A program made the position numbers and the translations under genes. Positions 1 through 4,554 of a DNA stretch of 5,061 nt are shown in pieces. The notes under the pieces were generated by a model that made no database searches, was not told the origin of the DNA, and saw only the letters and a program-made list of their open reading frames with translations. This stretch comes from Sporomusa sp. (GTDB taxonomy: Bacteria > Bacillota_C > Negativicutes > Sporomusales > Sporomusaceae). How positions within the stretch are numbered: position 1 is the first letter of the stretch; each line of letters begins with the position of its first letter. The stretch spans positions 1 to 5,061 of the forward strand of contig JAQSXM010000330.1 in assembly GCA_029256645.1 (NCBI GenBank), read 5' to 3'.

Positions 1-261
1 CCTGGCGGAGAGCAGCACATCAAGGCCGGCGCCACTGCCCAGGTCGAGTACTGTTTCTCCGGCATGCAGCGTTGCCAGGGCGGTGGGATTGCCGCAGCCG
101 AAGGAGGATGCCACCAGGTCCGCGGGCAGTCCGTCTAGTTCACCTGTTTGGTAGAGGTTGTCGGTCACCGGGTTACAGGAGCAGTTACTGCAGCAGCAGC
201 TCTGGCCCTCAGTAATCGCGGCCGCATATTTTTTTCGTACTTGTTCACGAATGGCTTCCAT
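1..261 (-). CDS. arsM: Arsenite S-adenosylmethionine methyltransferase ArsM, N-terminal part (cut by window edge)
   Basis: ArsM transfers methyl groups from S-adenosylmethionine to trivalent arsenic in the cytoplasm, giving methylated and eventually volatile arsenicals. Only the first 87 residues are here; the frame is open to base 1. Visible marks are a Cys-rich stretch at residues 22-29 (CCCSNCSC), the SFGCGNP segment at 53-59 whose Cys56 lies where ArsM/AS3MT proteins keep a conserved arsenic-binding cysteine, and SAM-binding motif I at 71-79 (VLDLGSGAG). The ATG at 259-261 is preceded by a strong minus-strand AAGGAGG at 268-274 with 6-nt spacing, so the start is secure. The gene lies 32 bp after the MarR gene on the same strand and is almost certainly co-transcribed with it. 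The later As-binding cysteines are outside the window. Family assignment is confident; activity is inferred from family. Confidence 0.93.
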   Translation of the reverse strand, partial: MEAIREQVRKKYAAAITEGQSCCCSNCSCNPVTDNLYQTGELDGLPADLVASSFGCGNPTALATLHAGETVLDLGSGAGLDVLLSAR

Positions 262-293
262 CGGTTGCCTCCTTATAGGGGATGCTTCTCCGG

Positions 294-737
294 TTAGCAC
301 CAGCGGCCGGCGGGAATGGTCTCAAGCAGGATCTCCAGGCTTTCCAGAACCTGACTGCGTTTGTCGGCCGGCAGAGCCTGAAAAAGCGTTTCATAGAACT
401 GGGTCATGCTGGCTTCGATTTGATCAAAGAGCTGGCGGCCCGCATCAGTCAGCATGATGGTGACAGCCCGCCGGTTGTCGGGGGCGGTCGTGCGGCTGAC
501 CAGGCCGTCGGTCACGAGAATCTCAATGTTGCGGCTCATGGTGCTCTTATCCACGCCCAGGCGTTCGGACAGGGTATTGAGAGATGCTGCACCAGCCCAG
601 CCGATTTCCGTTAGGAGGTGGCATTGGGTCAGAGTGATGCCGCAGCAGCTTGCCTCGTTCTTGGTCATGAGCTCCATCTTGCGGGCTAAGAGACGCATAT
701 CGTGACGCAGGGTTTTAATTTGCGATGTGTTGGTCAT
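294..737 (-). CDS. MarR-family winged-helix transcriptional regulator with a vicinal cysteine pair, probable arsM regulator
   Basis: A 147-residue protein of normal MarR length. The winged helix-turn-helix covers roughly residues 50-98: [10 protein letters not shown], then a recognition helix around [12 protein letters not shown] (63-74), then a wing with the DNRR motif at 87-90, matching the family's DxRR signature. The flanking helices at 5-30 and 100-140 would form the dimer interface. Cys31-Cys32 and Cys39 lie just before the DNA-binding domain, and Cys147 is the last residue. In this context they may bind As(III) or sense thiol stress; that is inference. The ATG at 735-737 follows an excellent minus-strand ribosome site, AAGGAGGTGA (745-754, 7 nt away). 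It is the first gene of a leftward unit with arsM and probably represses that unit through the operator at 778-795. MarR membership is sure; the ligand is not. Confidence 0.92.
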   Translation of the reverse strand: MTNTSQIKTLRHDMRLLARKMELMTKNEASCCGITLTQCHLLTEIGWAGAASLNTLSERLGVDKSTMSRNIEILVTDGLVSRTTAPDNRRAVTIMLTDAGRQLFDQIEASMTQFYETLFQALPADKRSQVLESLEILLETIPAGRWC

Positions 738-760
738 GGTGAGTTCACCTCCTTGCTTAT

Positions 761-790
761 ATTGTATGCCGCAATGGTTGTACTATGCAA
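761..790 (-). promoter_or_regulatory. Promoter of the marR-arsM unit
   Basis: Read on the minus strand, a -35 box TTGCAT (785-790) and a -10 box TACAAT (761-766) are separated by 18 bp. Transcription would start near position 754, at or inside the ribosome-binding region. This predicts a very short or nearly absent leader, or use of a slightly upstream start. The -35 box lies inside the inverted repeat at 778-795, a repressor-type arrangement. Confidence 0.55.
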
Positions 791-803
791 TACAAAATTT
801 TGT
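778..803. promoter_or_regulatory. Candidate MarR operator: TTGTA-N8-TACAA with an abutting palindrome
   Basis: Positions 778-795 form an 18-bp inverted repeat (TTGTA, 8 bp, TACAA), the size and style of MarR-family operators. It covers the -35 box of the leftward promoter. A perfect 12-bp palindrome ACAAAATTTTGT (792-803) overlaps its right arm, and another TTGTA half-site lies at 762-766 on the -10 box. Binding of the MarR protein of 294-737 here, as autoregulation and arsM control, is inferred from position and symmetry. Confidence 0.5.
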
Positions 804-860
804 CAGAGCGGAATTTTTTTTGTGAGGGGTAGCGGGCGCAGGGATGCATCGCAGGAAATG

Positions 861-978
861 CCAGGCGGTCAGCGACCCGGCGGCGGGTCAGCCGACCACC
901 GGGAACCGGCTCCTGTAACCGACCGCGGCGATTACTGGTCGCGGGTTGTTGTCGTCGGCTGGTGTGACTGATGCCTGG
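861..978 (+). ncRNA. GC-rich nested stem region, possible structured RNA (unassigned)
   Basis: No gene is visible in 804-1063, but the stretch is GC-rich and self-complementary in a nested, non-crossing pattern. A closing stem pairs 861-866 (CCAGGC) with 973-978 (GCCTGG). Inside are a hairpin GACCCG-GCGG-CGGGTC (874-889), a 7-bp stem 890-896/954-960 (AGCCGAC/GTCGGCT), and within that a small hairpin 899-909 (CCGG-GAA-CCGG) and a hairpin 917-924/937-947 with a 3-nt bulge. A T-tract ends the region at 1011, upstream of the arsR promoter. I recognise no riboswitch class. GC-rich DNA gives chance stems, and the strand is a guess based on the T-tract. Confidence 0.25.
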
Positions 979-979
979 A

Positions 980-1011
980 CGGGAGGCAGCCTGCCCCGCC
1001 GCTATTTTTTT
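980..1011 (+). terminator. Possible GC stem plus T-tract terminator upstream of the arsR promoter
   Basis: A short GC-rich stem (GGGAGGC at 981-987 against GCCCC at 993-997, with a bulged A) is followed seven bases later by seven T residues at 1005-1011. The distance from stem to T-tract is long for a classical intrinsic terminator. If functional, it would end a rightward transcript entering from the divergent region before arsR begins. Confidence 0.25.
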
Positions 1012-1063
1012 GACAACAGGGTCCCGGTCATTAAGGGGTCGGAAAAATGTGTGAGGCCGTTGC

Positions 1064-1093
1064 TTGACAGATATGAGCGAATTTGAATATAAT
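1064..1093 (+). promoter_or_regulatory. arsR promoter (TTGACA-18-TATAAT)
   Basis: A perfect -35 TTGACA (1064-1069) and perfect -10 TATAAT (1088-1093) are separated by 18 bp, a strong housekeeping sigma-factor promoter. Transcription would begin near 1100, about 44 nt before the arsR ATG. The operator at 1071-1098 occupies the spacer and -10 box, so ArsR binding should block RNA polymerase. Confidence 0.85.
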
Positions 1094-1098
1094 CATAT
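1071..1098. promoter_or_regulatory. ArsR operator 1 (imperfect dyad over the arsR promoter)
   Basis: The 28-bp dyad has outer arms ATATGA (1071-1076) and TCATAT (1093-1098) and inner arms ATT/AAT (1081-1083/1086-1088). It lies across the promoter spacer and -10 box. ArsR/SmtB proteins bind AT-rich dyads of this kind. The strongest support is a second copy at 1524-1551 with 23 of 28 identical bases, placed after arsR and before acr3. Confidence 0.75.
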
Positions 1099-1131
1099 TG
1101 TGAGGATAAAGGACGCAAACAAAAGAGTCAT

Positions 1132-1137
1132 GAGGTG
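1132..1137 (+). promoter_or_regulatory. arsR ribosome-binding site (decides the start)
   Basis: GAGGTG ends 6 nt before the ATG at 1144. An in-frame GTG at 1135 lies inside this ribosome site and has none of its own, so ATG 1144 is preferred. Confidence 0.8.
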
Positions 1138-1143
1138 GTTGCA

Positions 1144-1506
1144 ATGAATATTGTTGAAGTAGTGAAGGCTCTGGGTGATGTGACCAGGCTGCGAATTTTG
1201 AACCTGCTAAACAAGGAAACGCTGTGCGTCTGTGATTTGGAAGAGGTGCTGAAAATCAGCCAGTCCAACGCCTCGAGGCATCTGACCAAGCTCCGCCATG
1301 CCCGCCTGATTACCGGGGAAAAGCAGGCCCAATGGGTGTATTACCGGGTGGATGAAGCCAGCCTGGAGCGATATCCCTTTGTGCGTGAACTTTTAGCCGG
1401 AGAACTGATGAAAGAGCCAGCCTGCCAAAAGGATGAGGTCCGGCTGAAAAAATATCGCGAGCAAGGCGGCAGCTGTGTGCGGACGGTGCGCATTAAAGAC
1501 GAGTAA
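1144..1506 (+). CDS. arsR: ArsR-family As(III)-responsive repressor
   Basis: A 120-residue winged helix-turn-helix repressor of the ArsR/SmtB family. It binds operator DNA as a dimer and leaves it when As(III) or Sb(III) is bound by cysteine thiolates. The start region has the typical VVKALGDVTRLRIL (6-19). The metal site is ETLCVCDLE, giving Cys28 and Cys30; the third cysteine of the E. coli-type CVCDLC motif is replaced by Glu33, but the CxC pair is the essential part. The recognition helix is SQSNASRHLTKLR (39-51), followed by a wing ending in WVYYRVD (64-70). The C-terminal tail has extra Cys94 and Cys111. It is transcribed from a strong promoter that its own operator overlaps, and probably also controls acr3 through the second operator just after its stop. 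Confidence 0.95.
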   Translation: MNIVEVVKALGDVTRLRILNLLNKETLCVCDLEEVLKISQSNASRHLTKLRHARLITGEKQAQWVYYRVDEASLERYPFVRELLAGELMKEPACQKDEVRLKKYREQGGSCVRTVRIKDE

Positions 1507-1523
1507 AAAAATTTTTAAGCAGT

Positions 1524-1551
1524 ACATGAGTAAAATTGAATATGATCATAT
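1524..1551. promoter_or_regulatory. ArsR operator 2, between arsR and acr3
   Basis: This segment aligns without gaps to operator 1 at 23 of 28 positions and contains a perfect 12-bp palindrome ATATGATCATAT (1540-1551). The counterpart of the first -10 box is TATGAT (1541-1546). At the matching -35 distance there is no good box, so it may be a weak second promoter, a site co-operating with operator 1, or a roadblock on arsR read-through. ArsR binding is inferred from the match. Confidence 0.7.
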
Positions 1552-1798
1552 ACTGTTAGTGTGGGGAGGCCGTTATTTTCACAGGTAATCATGGTTACTC
1601 GGCTATTGAGTTTAATAGGATCAGGGACAACAGGCTGGTTTGAATCAATCTGACGAAAGACCCGGAGTGAAAAATTGCGGCAGGTGCAGCCTGGTAATAT
1701 TGATGAAATGAAAAAGAGATTTGCCGGTGCGGCACTGATCGAAGTTTCACATGATGCAACAAAGAGAAAACTCGAAAAACGAAAGGAGAAGTACTAAA
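1552..1798 (+). other. Long acr3 leader with a short open frame (1708-1797)
   Basis: About 250 bp separate operator 2 from acr3. No recognised gene is present. A 29-codon frame [20 protein letters not shown]... runs from ATG 1708 to TAA 1795-1797, ending one base before the acr3 ATG; its open frame extends upstream to a TGA near 1651. It has no clear ribosome site of its own. Just before it, another frame reads NCGRC. It could be a remnant of a small gene damaged by frameshift, a leader peptide coupled to acr3, or chance. I see no strong hairpin. Confidence 0.3.
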
Positions 1799-2863
1799 AT
1801 GACAAATGCTACAAAACAATTATCTTTCCTCGACAGATTTTTAACCCTGTGGATTTTTTTGGCCATGGCTATCGGAGTCGGCGGCGGTTATTTCTTTCCA
1901 GGAGTAGCGGCATGGTTAGACGCATTTTCCATTGGTACAACATCAATTCCGATTGCGGTGGGCTTAATTGTCATGATGTACCCGCCTTTGGCTAAAGTAA
2001 AATATGAGGAACTGGGAAAAGTTTTTAGCAACGGCAAAGTGGTCGTGCTGTCGTTAGTTCAAAACTGGATAATCGGGCCGGTACTCATGTTTGCTCTGGC
2101 GATCCTCTTTTTACCTGATAAGCCGGATTATATGGTTGGTTTAATCCTAATCGGACTGGCGCGTTGTATCGCTATGGTCATCATCTGGAATTCTCTGGCC
2201 GATGGCGACAATGAATATGCGGCAGCATTGGTGGCGCTAAATTCTATTTTCCAGCTCGTATTATATTCGGTTTTTGCCTATTTTTTCATTACCGTACTCC
2301 CCGGTTGGATTGGATTTACGGGGATGCAAATCCATGTATCCATGCAGGATGTGGCGATGAGCGTGGCGATCTATCTGGGAATTCCGTTTGTGGCCGGATA
2401 TTTGACACGGCGCTTTTTACTGCCGGCTAAAGGCCGTGAATGGTATGAAAATACGTTTATACCCAAGATTAGTCCCTTGGCGTTGATCGCGCTGCTGTTT
2501 ACGATTGTCGTGATGTTTTCGCTGAAGGGTACCTATATTGTGAAGCTGCCCATGGATGTTGTGCGCATTGCCATTCCTTTGATTATTTATTTTGCCGTTA
2601 TGTTCCTGGTTTCATTTTTCATCAGTTGGCGTATGGGAGTTAATTATGAGCAAACAACGACATTGTCATTTACGGCAGCAAGCAATAATTTTGAACTGGC
2701 GATTGCGGTAGCGGTAGCTATTTTCGGTATAAATTCCGGTCAGGCATTTGCTGCAGTTATCGGACCGCTGATTGAAGTACCCGTGATGATTGGGTTGGTT
2801 AATGTTGCGCTGCGCTTTCGGAAATATTTTACAAATCATAGTCAATTAAAAGAAAACGGATAA
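1799..2863 (+). CDS. acr3: Arsenite efflux permease of the ACR3 family
   Basis: A 354-residue integral membrane protein that exports arsenite, driven by the membrane potential or proton gradient; ACR3 proteins are usually about 340-400 residues with ten membrane segments. Hydrophobic stretches lie around residues 12-34, 46-63, 79-104, 111-131, 141-169, 186-203, 224-242, 254-276, 297-314 and 317-337. Family hallmarks are [13 protein letters not shown] (119-131), with Cys123 equivalent to the essential transport cysteine, and [11 protein letters not shown] (295-305), with Glu299 equivalent to the essential glutamate. ATG 1799 is chosen because AGGAG at 1784-1788 precedes it by 10 nt; earlier in-frame ATGs at 1751 and 1754 lack a site and would add a charged tail before the usual ACR3 start. 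It follows arsR in the same direction with its own ArsR-like operator. Confidence 0.95.
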   Translation: MTNATKQLSFLDRFLTLWIFLAMAIGVGGGYFFPGVAAWLDAFSIGTTSIPIAVGLIVMMYPPLAKVKYEELGKVFSNGKVVVLSLVQNWIIGPVLMFALAILFLPDKPDYMVGLILIGLARCIAMVIIWNSLADGDNEYAAALVALNSIFQLVLYSVFAYFFITVLPGWIGFTGMQIHVSMQDVAMSVAIYLGIPFVAGYLTRRFLLPAKGREWYENTFIPKISPLALIALLFTIVVMFSLKGTYIVKLPMDVVRIAIPLIIYFAVMFLVSFFISWRMGVNYEQTTTLSFTAASNNFELAIAVAVAIFGINSGQAFAAVIGPLIEVPVMIGLVNVALRFRKYFTNHSQLKENG

Positions 2864-2871
2864 AAGCTGTT

Positions 2872-2900
2872 TCTATTTACTGCGTTCGATAGTAAAGAGA
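2872..2900 (+). terminator. Weak hairpin just after acr3
   Basis: TCTATTTACT (2872-2881) pairs with AGTAAAGAGA (2891-2900) with one A-G mismatch and a 9-nt loop, starting 8 nt after the acr3 stop. Only a T-poor TCTCATTTTC follows, so it may protect the mRNA end rather than terminate. Confidence 0.35.
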
Positions 2901-2991
2901 TCTCATTTTCAATTGCACTAGAACATTTCTTTTAGATTAAAAATGATGATGATAAGTTAAAAGAACTCTTTTAGCCGCTACTTTGTGTTAT

Positions 2992-3040
2992 AAACCTGGT
3001 GATAAATGATTACACTAGGTTTGAGTAGATTTATTTTTTT
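2992..3040 (+). terminator. Probable Rho-independent terminator of the arsR-acr3 unit
   Basis: AAACCTGGTG (2992-3001) pairs with CACTAGGTTT (3013-3022) over 10 positions including one G-U pair, with an 11-nt loop. The downstream run is T-rich, with TTATTTTTTT at 3031-3040, although 8 nt separate stem and T-run. It lies about 130 nt after acr3. Confidence 0.5.
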
Positions 3041-3099
3041 CTGCTTACGTTTCATGTTGAGTGCGCAGTTCTGCTGCAAAGAAAACACAGCCTTTGAAG

Positions 3100-3114
3100 C
3101 CAGGCGTTGCCTGG
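3100..3114. repeat. Tight GC palindrome in an AT-rich spacer
   Basis: CCAGGC (3100-3105) and GCCTGG (3109-3114) form a perfect 6-bp stem with a 3-nt loop, inside an island (about 3058-3160) that is richer in GC than its surroundings. No T-tract follows on either strand, so it is not an evident terminator. It may be part of a dispersed intergenic repeat or a mobile-element relic; one window cannot show that. Confidence 0.35.
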
Positions 3115-3248
3115 ATTTATCGGCTATGAGAAGAAATGGTATCTGTTCCGGGGACATGGTTAGAAAACAGCTCAGGATTCGGATGTAGTGATGATAGAAC
3201 GTATTAAGTTTTAGTAAAATCCCATCCCATGATATGCACTGATGCCAG

Positions 3249-3305
3249 CCAATCAAAATAACATTCTCGTTTGCATTATCTGAGCAAACGTAAATCCTTG
3301 ATTGG
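3249..3305. repeat. Nested inverted repeats forming a two-stem structure
   Basis: An outer perfect 8-bp pair, CCAATCAA (3249-3256) with TTGATTGG (3298-3305), encloses an inner perfect 7-bp pair, CGTTTGC (3268-3274) with GCAAACG (3284-3290), which has a 9-nt loop. The stems are nested and could form one stem with an internal loop of 11 and 7 nt in RNA from either strand. It ends about 135 bp before the SDR start codon. Function unknown. Confidence 0.4.
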
Positions 3306-3353
3306 ATATTCTGGGTTAGGATTGGATAGTAGTAAGCTCTTAATAGCGTTTTA

Positions 3354-3371
3354 TTTACCCTGTTTACCCTG
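3354..3371. repeat. Tandem 9-bp repeat TTTACCCTG x2
   Basis: Two exact, adjacent copies of TTTACCCTG occupy 3354-3362 and 3363-3371, about 70 bp before the SDR start. They may be a pair of activator or repressor half-sites or a replication-slippage duplication. Confidence 0.5.
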
Positions 3372-3427
3372 CTTTTCAGTCTGAATACACCTACTGGCAA
3401 CTTGAAAAAGATTGATTATTCAAAAAT

Positions 3428-3433
3428 GGAGGT
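3428..3433 (+). promoter_or_regulatory. Ribosome-binding site of the SDR gene (decides the start)
   Basis: GGAGGT ends 7 nt before ATG 3441. An in-frame ATG at 3426 overlaps this site and a TTG at 3402 has none, so translation should begin at 3441, which also gives the normal SDR N-terminus. Confidence 0.85.
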
Positions 3434-3440
3434 TATTATA

Positions 3441-4199
3441 ATGAGACTTAAAGGGAAAGTTGCAGTAATAACAGGGGCTGCTTCTGGAATGGGTAAGGCA
3501 ATAGCAATTTTATATGCTGAAGAAGGAGCCAAAGTGGTTGTGTCTGATCTAAATATCGATGCAGCAAAGGCGACTGTAGCTGAGATTGAATCAAGCGGCG
3601 GGATTGCCACTGCTCTACAAGTCAACGTTGCAAAAGAGGCAGATATTCAGAATTTAATTAATACCGCTGTTAATACCTATGGAACATTAAATATTTTAGT
3701 TAACAATGCCGGTATTATGGATGATTTTATTCCAGCGGCAGATTTAACTGATGAGTTATGGGAACGGGTTTTTGCAATCAATGCAACTGGACCAATGCGT
3801 GCCATAAGAAAGGCGCTTCCTGTATTTACCGAACAAGGAAGCGGCGTTATCGTAAACATTGCTTCGACAGCAGGTGTAATGGGATCAAGGGGAGGTGCCG
3901 CATATACAGCGTCAAAACATGCAGTTATAGGATTAACGAAGAACGTAGGCTTCCAATATGCAACATTAGGAGTTCGTTGTAATGCAATTGCCCCTGGCGC
4001 TGTAAAGACAAATATTAATAAGGCGATGGGTAAACCGCATGAATTTGGTGTGGGAAAAGCAATGGCGGGGATGAATTTAAATCCAAGGATCGGTGAACCG
4101 GAAGAAATTGCTAAAGTTGCTTTATTCCTTGCTTCAGATGATGCTAGTTTTGTTAACGGTGCAGTAATTGTAGCCGATGCAGGCTGGACCGTTTATTAA
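3441..4199 (+). CDS. Classical short-chain dehydrogenase/reductase (SDR), probably NAD(H)-dependent
   Basis: A 252-residue cytoplasmic oxidoreductase, normal for classical SDRs, with a Rossmann fold over its whole length. The cofactor glycine motif TGAASGMG is at 11-18. Asp36 at the end of the second strand (VVVSDLN) usually selects NAD(H) over NADP(H). NNAG is at 88-91. The catalytic tetrad is complete: Asn114, Ser142, Tyr155 and Lys159 (YTASK). PGAVKT (185-190) follows the active site, and the C-terminus has the family's FVNGAVIVADAGWT. The substrate cannot be told; relatives include FabG-like ketoacyl reductases and sugar, alcohol or steroid dehydrogenases. It stands alone, with a strong terminator downstream and no close upstream partner. 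Its codons look more AT-rich than those of arsM, marR and arsR, suggesting a different history. Confidence 0.93.
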   Translation: MRLKGKVAVITGAASGMGKAIAILYAEEGAKVVVSDLNIDAAKATVAEIESSGGIATALQVNVAKEADIQNLINTAVNTYGTLNILVNNAGIMDDFIPAADLTDELWERVFAINATGPMRAIRKALPVFTEQGSGVIVNIASTAGVMGSRGGAAYTASKHAVIGLTKNVGFQYATLGVRCNAIAPGAVKTNINKAMGKPHEFGVGKAMAGMNLNPRIGEPEEIAKVALFLASDDASFVNGAVIVADAGWTVY

Positions 4200-4271
4200 A
4201 TAATATCTTTTGCACCACTCTCATTTCAAGTGAAAACTGTAAAATGCATTAGAGGCTTCTAATTTTATTAC

Positions 4272-4315
4272 AATAAAAGCTTCAGTATTTATACGATACT
4301 GAGGCTTTTATTTTT
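4272..4315 (+). terminator. Strong Rho-independent terminator of the SDR gene
   Basis: The core stem AAAAGCTTCAGTAT (4275-4288) pairs with ATACTGAGGCTTTT (4296-4309) over 14 positions with one G-U pair and a 7-nt loop. It extends by three A-T pairs to 4272/4312 and is followed by TTTTT (4311-4315). A-rich flanking on the left arm would let it work on the minus strand too. Confidence 0.9.
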
Positions 4316-4354
4316 GCGAAAACTGCCTGCGAGCACAAACGAGGTATTCGTGCA

Positions 4355-4399
4355 ATAGCAGCGGACATTCCGACAGAGTGATAATTTAGCTGCTGCTAT
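4355..4399. repeat. Inverted repeat ATAGCAGC / GCTGCTAT
   Basis: Perfect 8-bp arms at 4355-4362 and 4392-4399 are separated by 29 bp. No T-tract follows. It lies between the SDR terminator and the flavin reductase gene and may be an operator or RNA stem; function unknown. Confidence 0.4.
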
Positions 4400-4406
4400 C
4401 TATGTT

Positions 4407-4517
4407 TCAGCGGATTATACCCGGATGCCACACATGATTAATATCCGAAATGGGGTAGTCGGTTAGCTCCACCTTGGGCATAATATCTGCGGAAAGCCCA
4501 TACATTACCCGATCAAA
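4407..4517 (-). pseudogene. Possible C-terminal gene remnant resembling a zinc-dependent alcohol dehydrogenase tail
   Basis: Read on the minus strand this stretch gives 36 protein-like residues, from FDRVMYGLSADIMPKVEL through TDYPISDINHVWHPGIIR, before TGA 4407-4409. The VELTDYPISDINHVW part resembles the region near the C-terminus of medium-chain zinc alcohol dehydrogenases, where a YPL-x-x-IN-x-V/A-x motif precedes the last helix. Further upstream the frame runs antisense through the flavin reductase gene, where it is only a shadow. So this would be a fragment, not an intact gene. The resemblance is from memory and short; chance is possible. Confidence 0.2.
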
Positions 4518-4536
4518 ACCGCAGATACTAAATCTG
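4484..4536 (+). promoter_or_regulatory. Mutually exclusive stems before the flavin reductase ribosome site
   Basis: TATCTGCGG (4484-4492) can pair perfectly with CCGCAGATA (4519-4527) around a 26-nt loop. The same CAGAT (4522-4526) can instead pair with ATCTG (4532-4536) in a small hairpin ending one base before the AAGGAG site. Two alternative structures sharing a strand next to a ribosome site are a pattern seen in leader-controlled genes. No known riboswitch core is recognised. Confidence 0.3.
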
Positions 4537-4537
4537 T

Positions 4538-4548
4538 AAGGAGAGGTG
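4538..4548 (+). promoter_or_regulatory. Ribosome-binding site of the flavin reductase gene
   Basis: AAGGAG (4538-4543) followed by AGGTG (4544-4548) places the best start about 6-11 nt downstream, where the only in-frame candidate is CTG at 4555. The first in-frame ATG, at 4570, is 26 nt after AAGGAG, too far. Confidence 0.55.
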
Positions 4549-4554
4549 TTTAAA

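Larger units (their letters stand above)
2864..3440. other. Gene-free spacer between acr3 and the SDR gene
   Basis: This stretch of nearly 580 bp is AT-rich and carries no convincing gene. A 140-codon minus-strand frame (2978-3400) has no ribosome site, no recognisable domain and the uneven composition of noncoding DNA. The spacer holds two hairpins after acr3, a GC-richer island around 3058-3160, a nested inverted repeat (3249-3305), direct repeats of ATTGGATA (3301-3308 and 3321-3328) and a tandem 9-mer (3354-3371). I find no convincing promoter for the SDR gene. Confidence 0.6.

Noticed and set aside
158..705. Plus-strand open frames across arsM and marR
   Set aside because: They are antisense to two well-supported genes and have no family features.
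702..971. Plus-strand open frame across the divergent control region
   Set aside because: It begins inside marR antisense, crosses promoter and operator elements, and encodes no recognisable protein.
841..1011. Known riboswitch (cobalamin, fluoride, ZTP, T-box) in the GC-rich segment
   Set aside because: Short matches such as CTGCCCCGC or CTGATGCCT occur, but the other conserved parts are missing or in the wrong order.
1135..1143. GTG start giving arsR three extra residues
   Set aside because: The GTG is part of the ribosome-binding site for ATG 1144.
1505..1517. A-run/T-run palindrome just after arsR as a terminator
   Set aside because: It is a simple AAAAATTTTT dyad without loop or GC stem, so it cannot form a terminator hairpin.
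1751..1798. Upstream ATG starts for acr3
   Set aside because: No ribosome site before them; AGGAG at 1784-1788 serves ATG 1799, which gives the usual ACR3 N-terminus.
2978..3400. 140-codon minus-strand open frame
   Set aside because: No ribosome site, no recognisable domain, odd low-complexity composition, and it covers several inverted and direct repeats; best read as chance in AT-rich DNA.
3402..3440. TTG or ATG 3426 start for the SDR gene
   Set aside because: GGAGGT at 3428-3433 is correctly placed for ATG 3441, and the extra residues lie outside the SDR fold.
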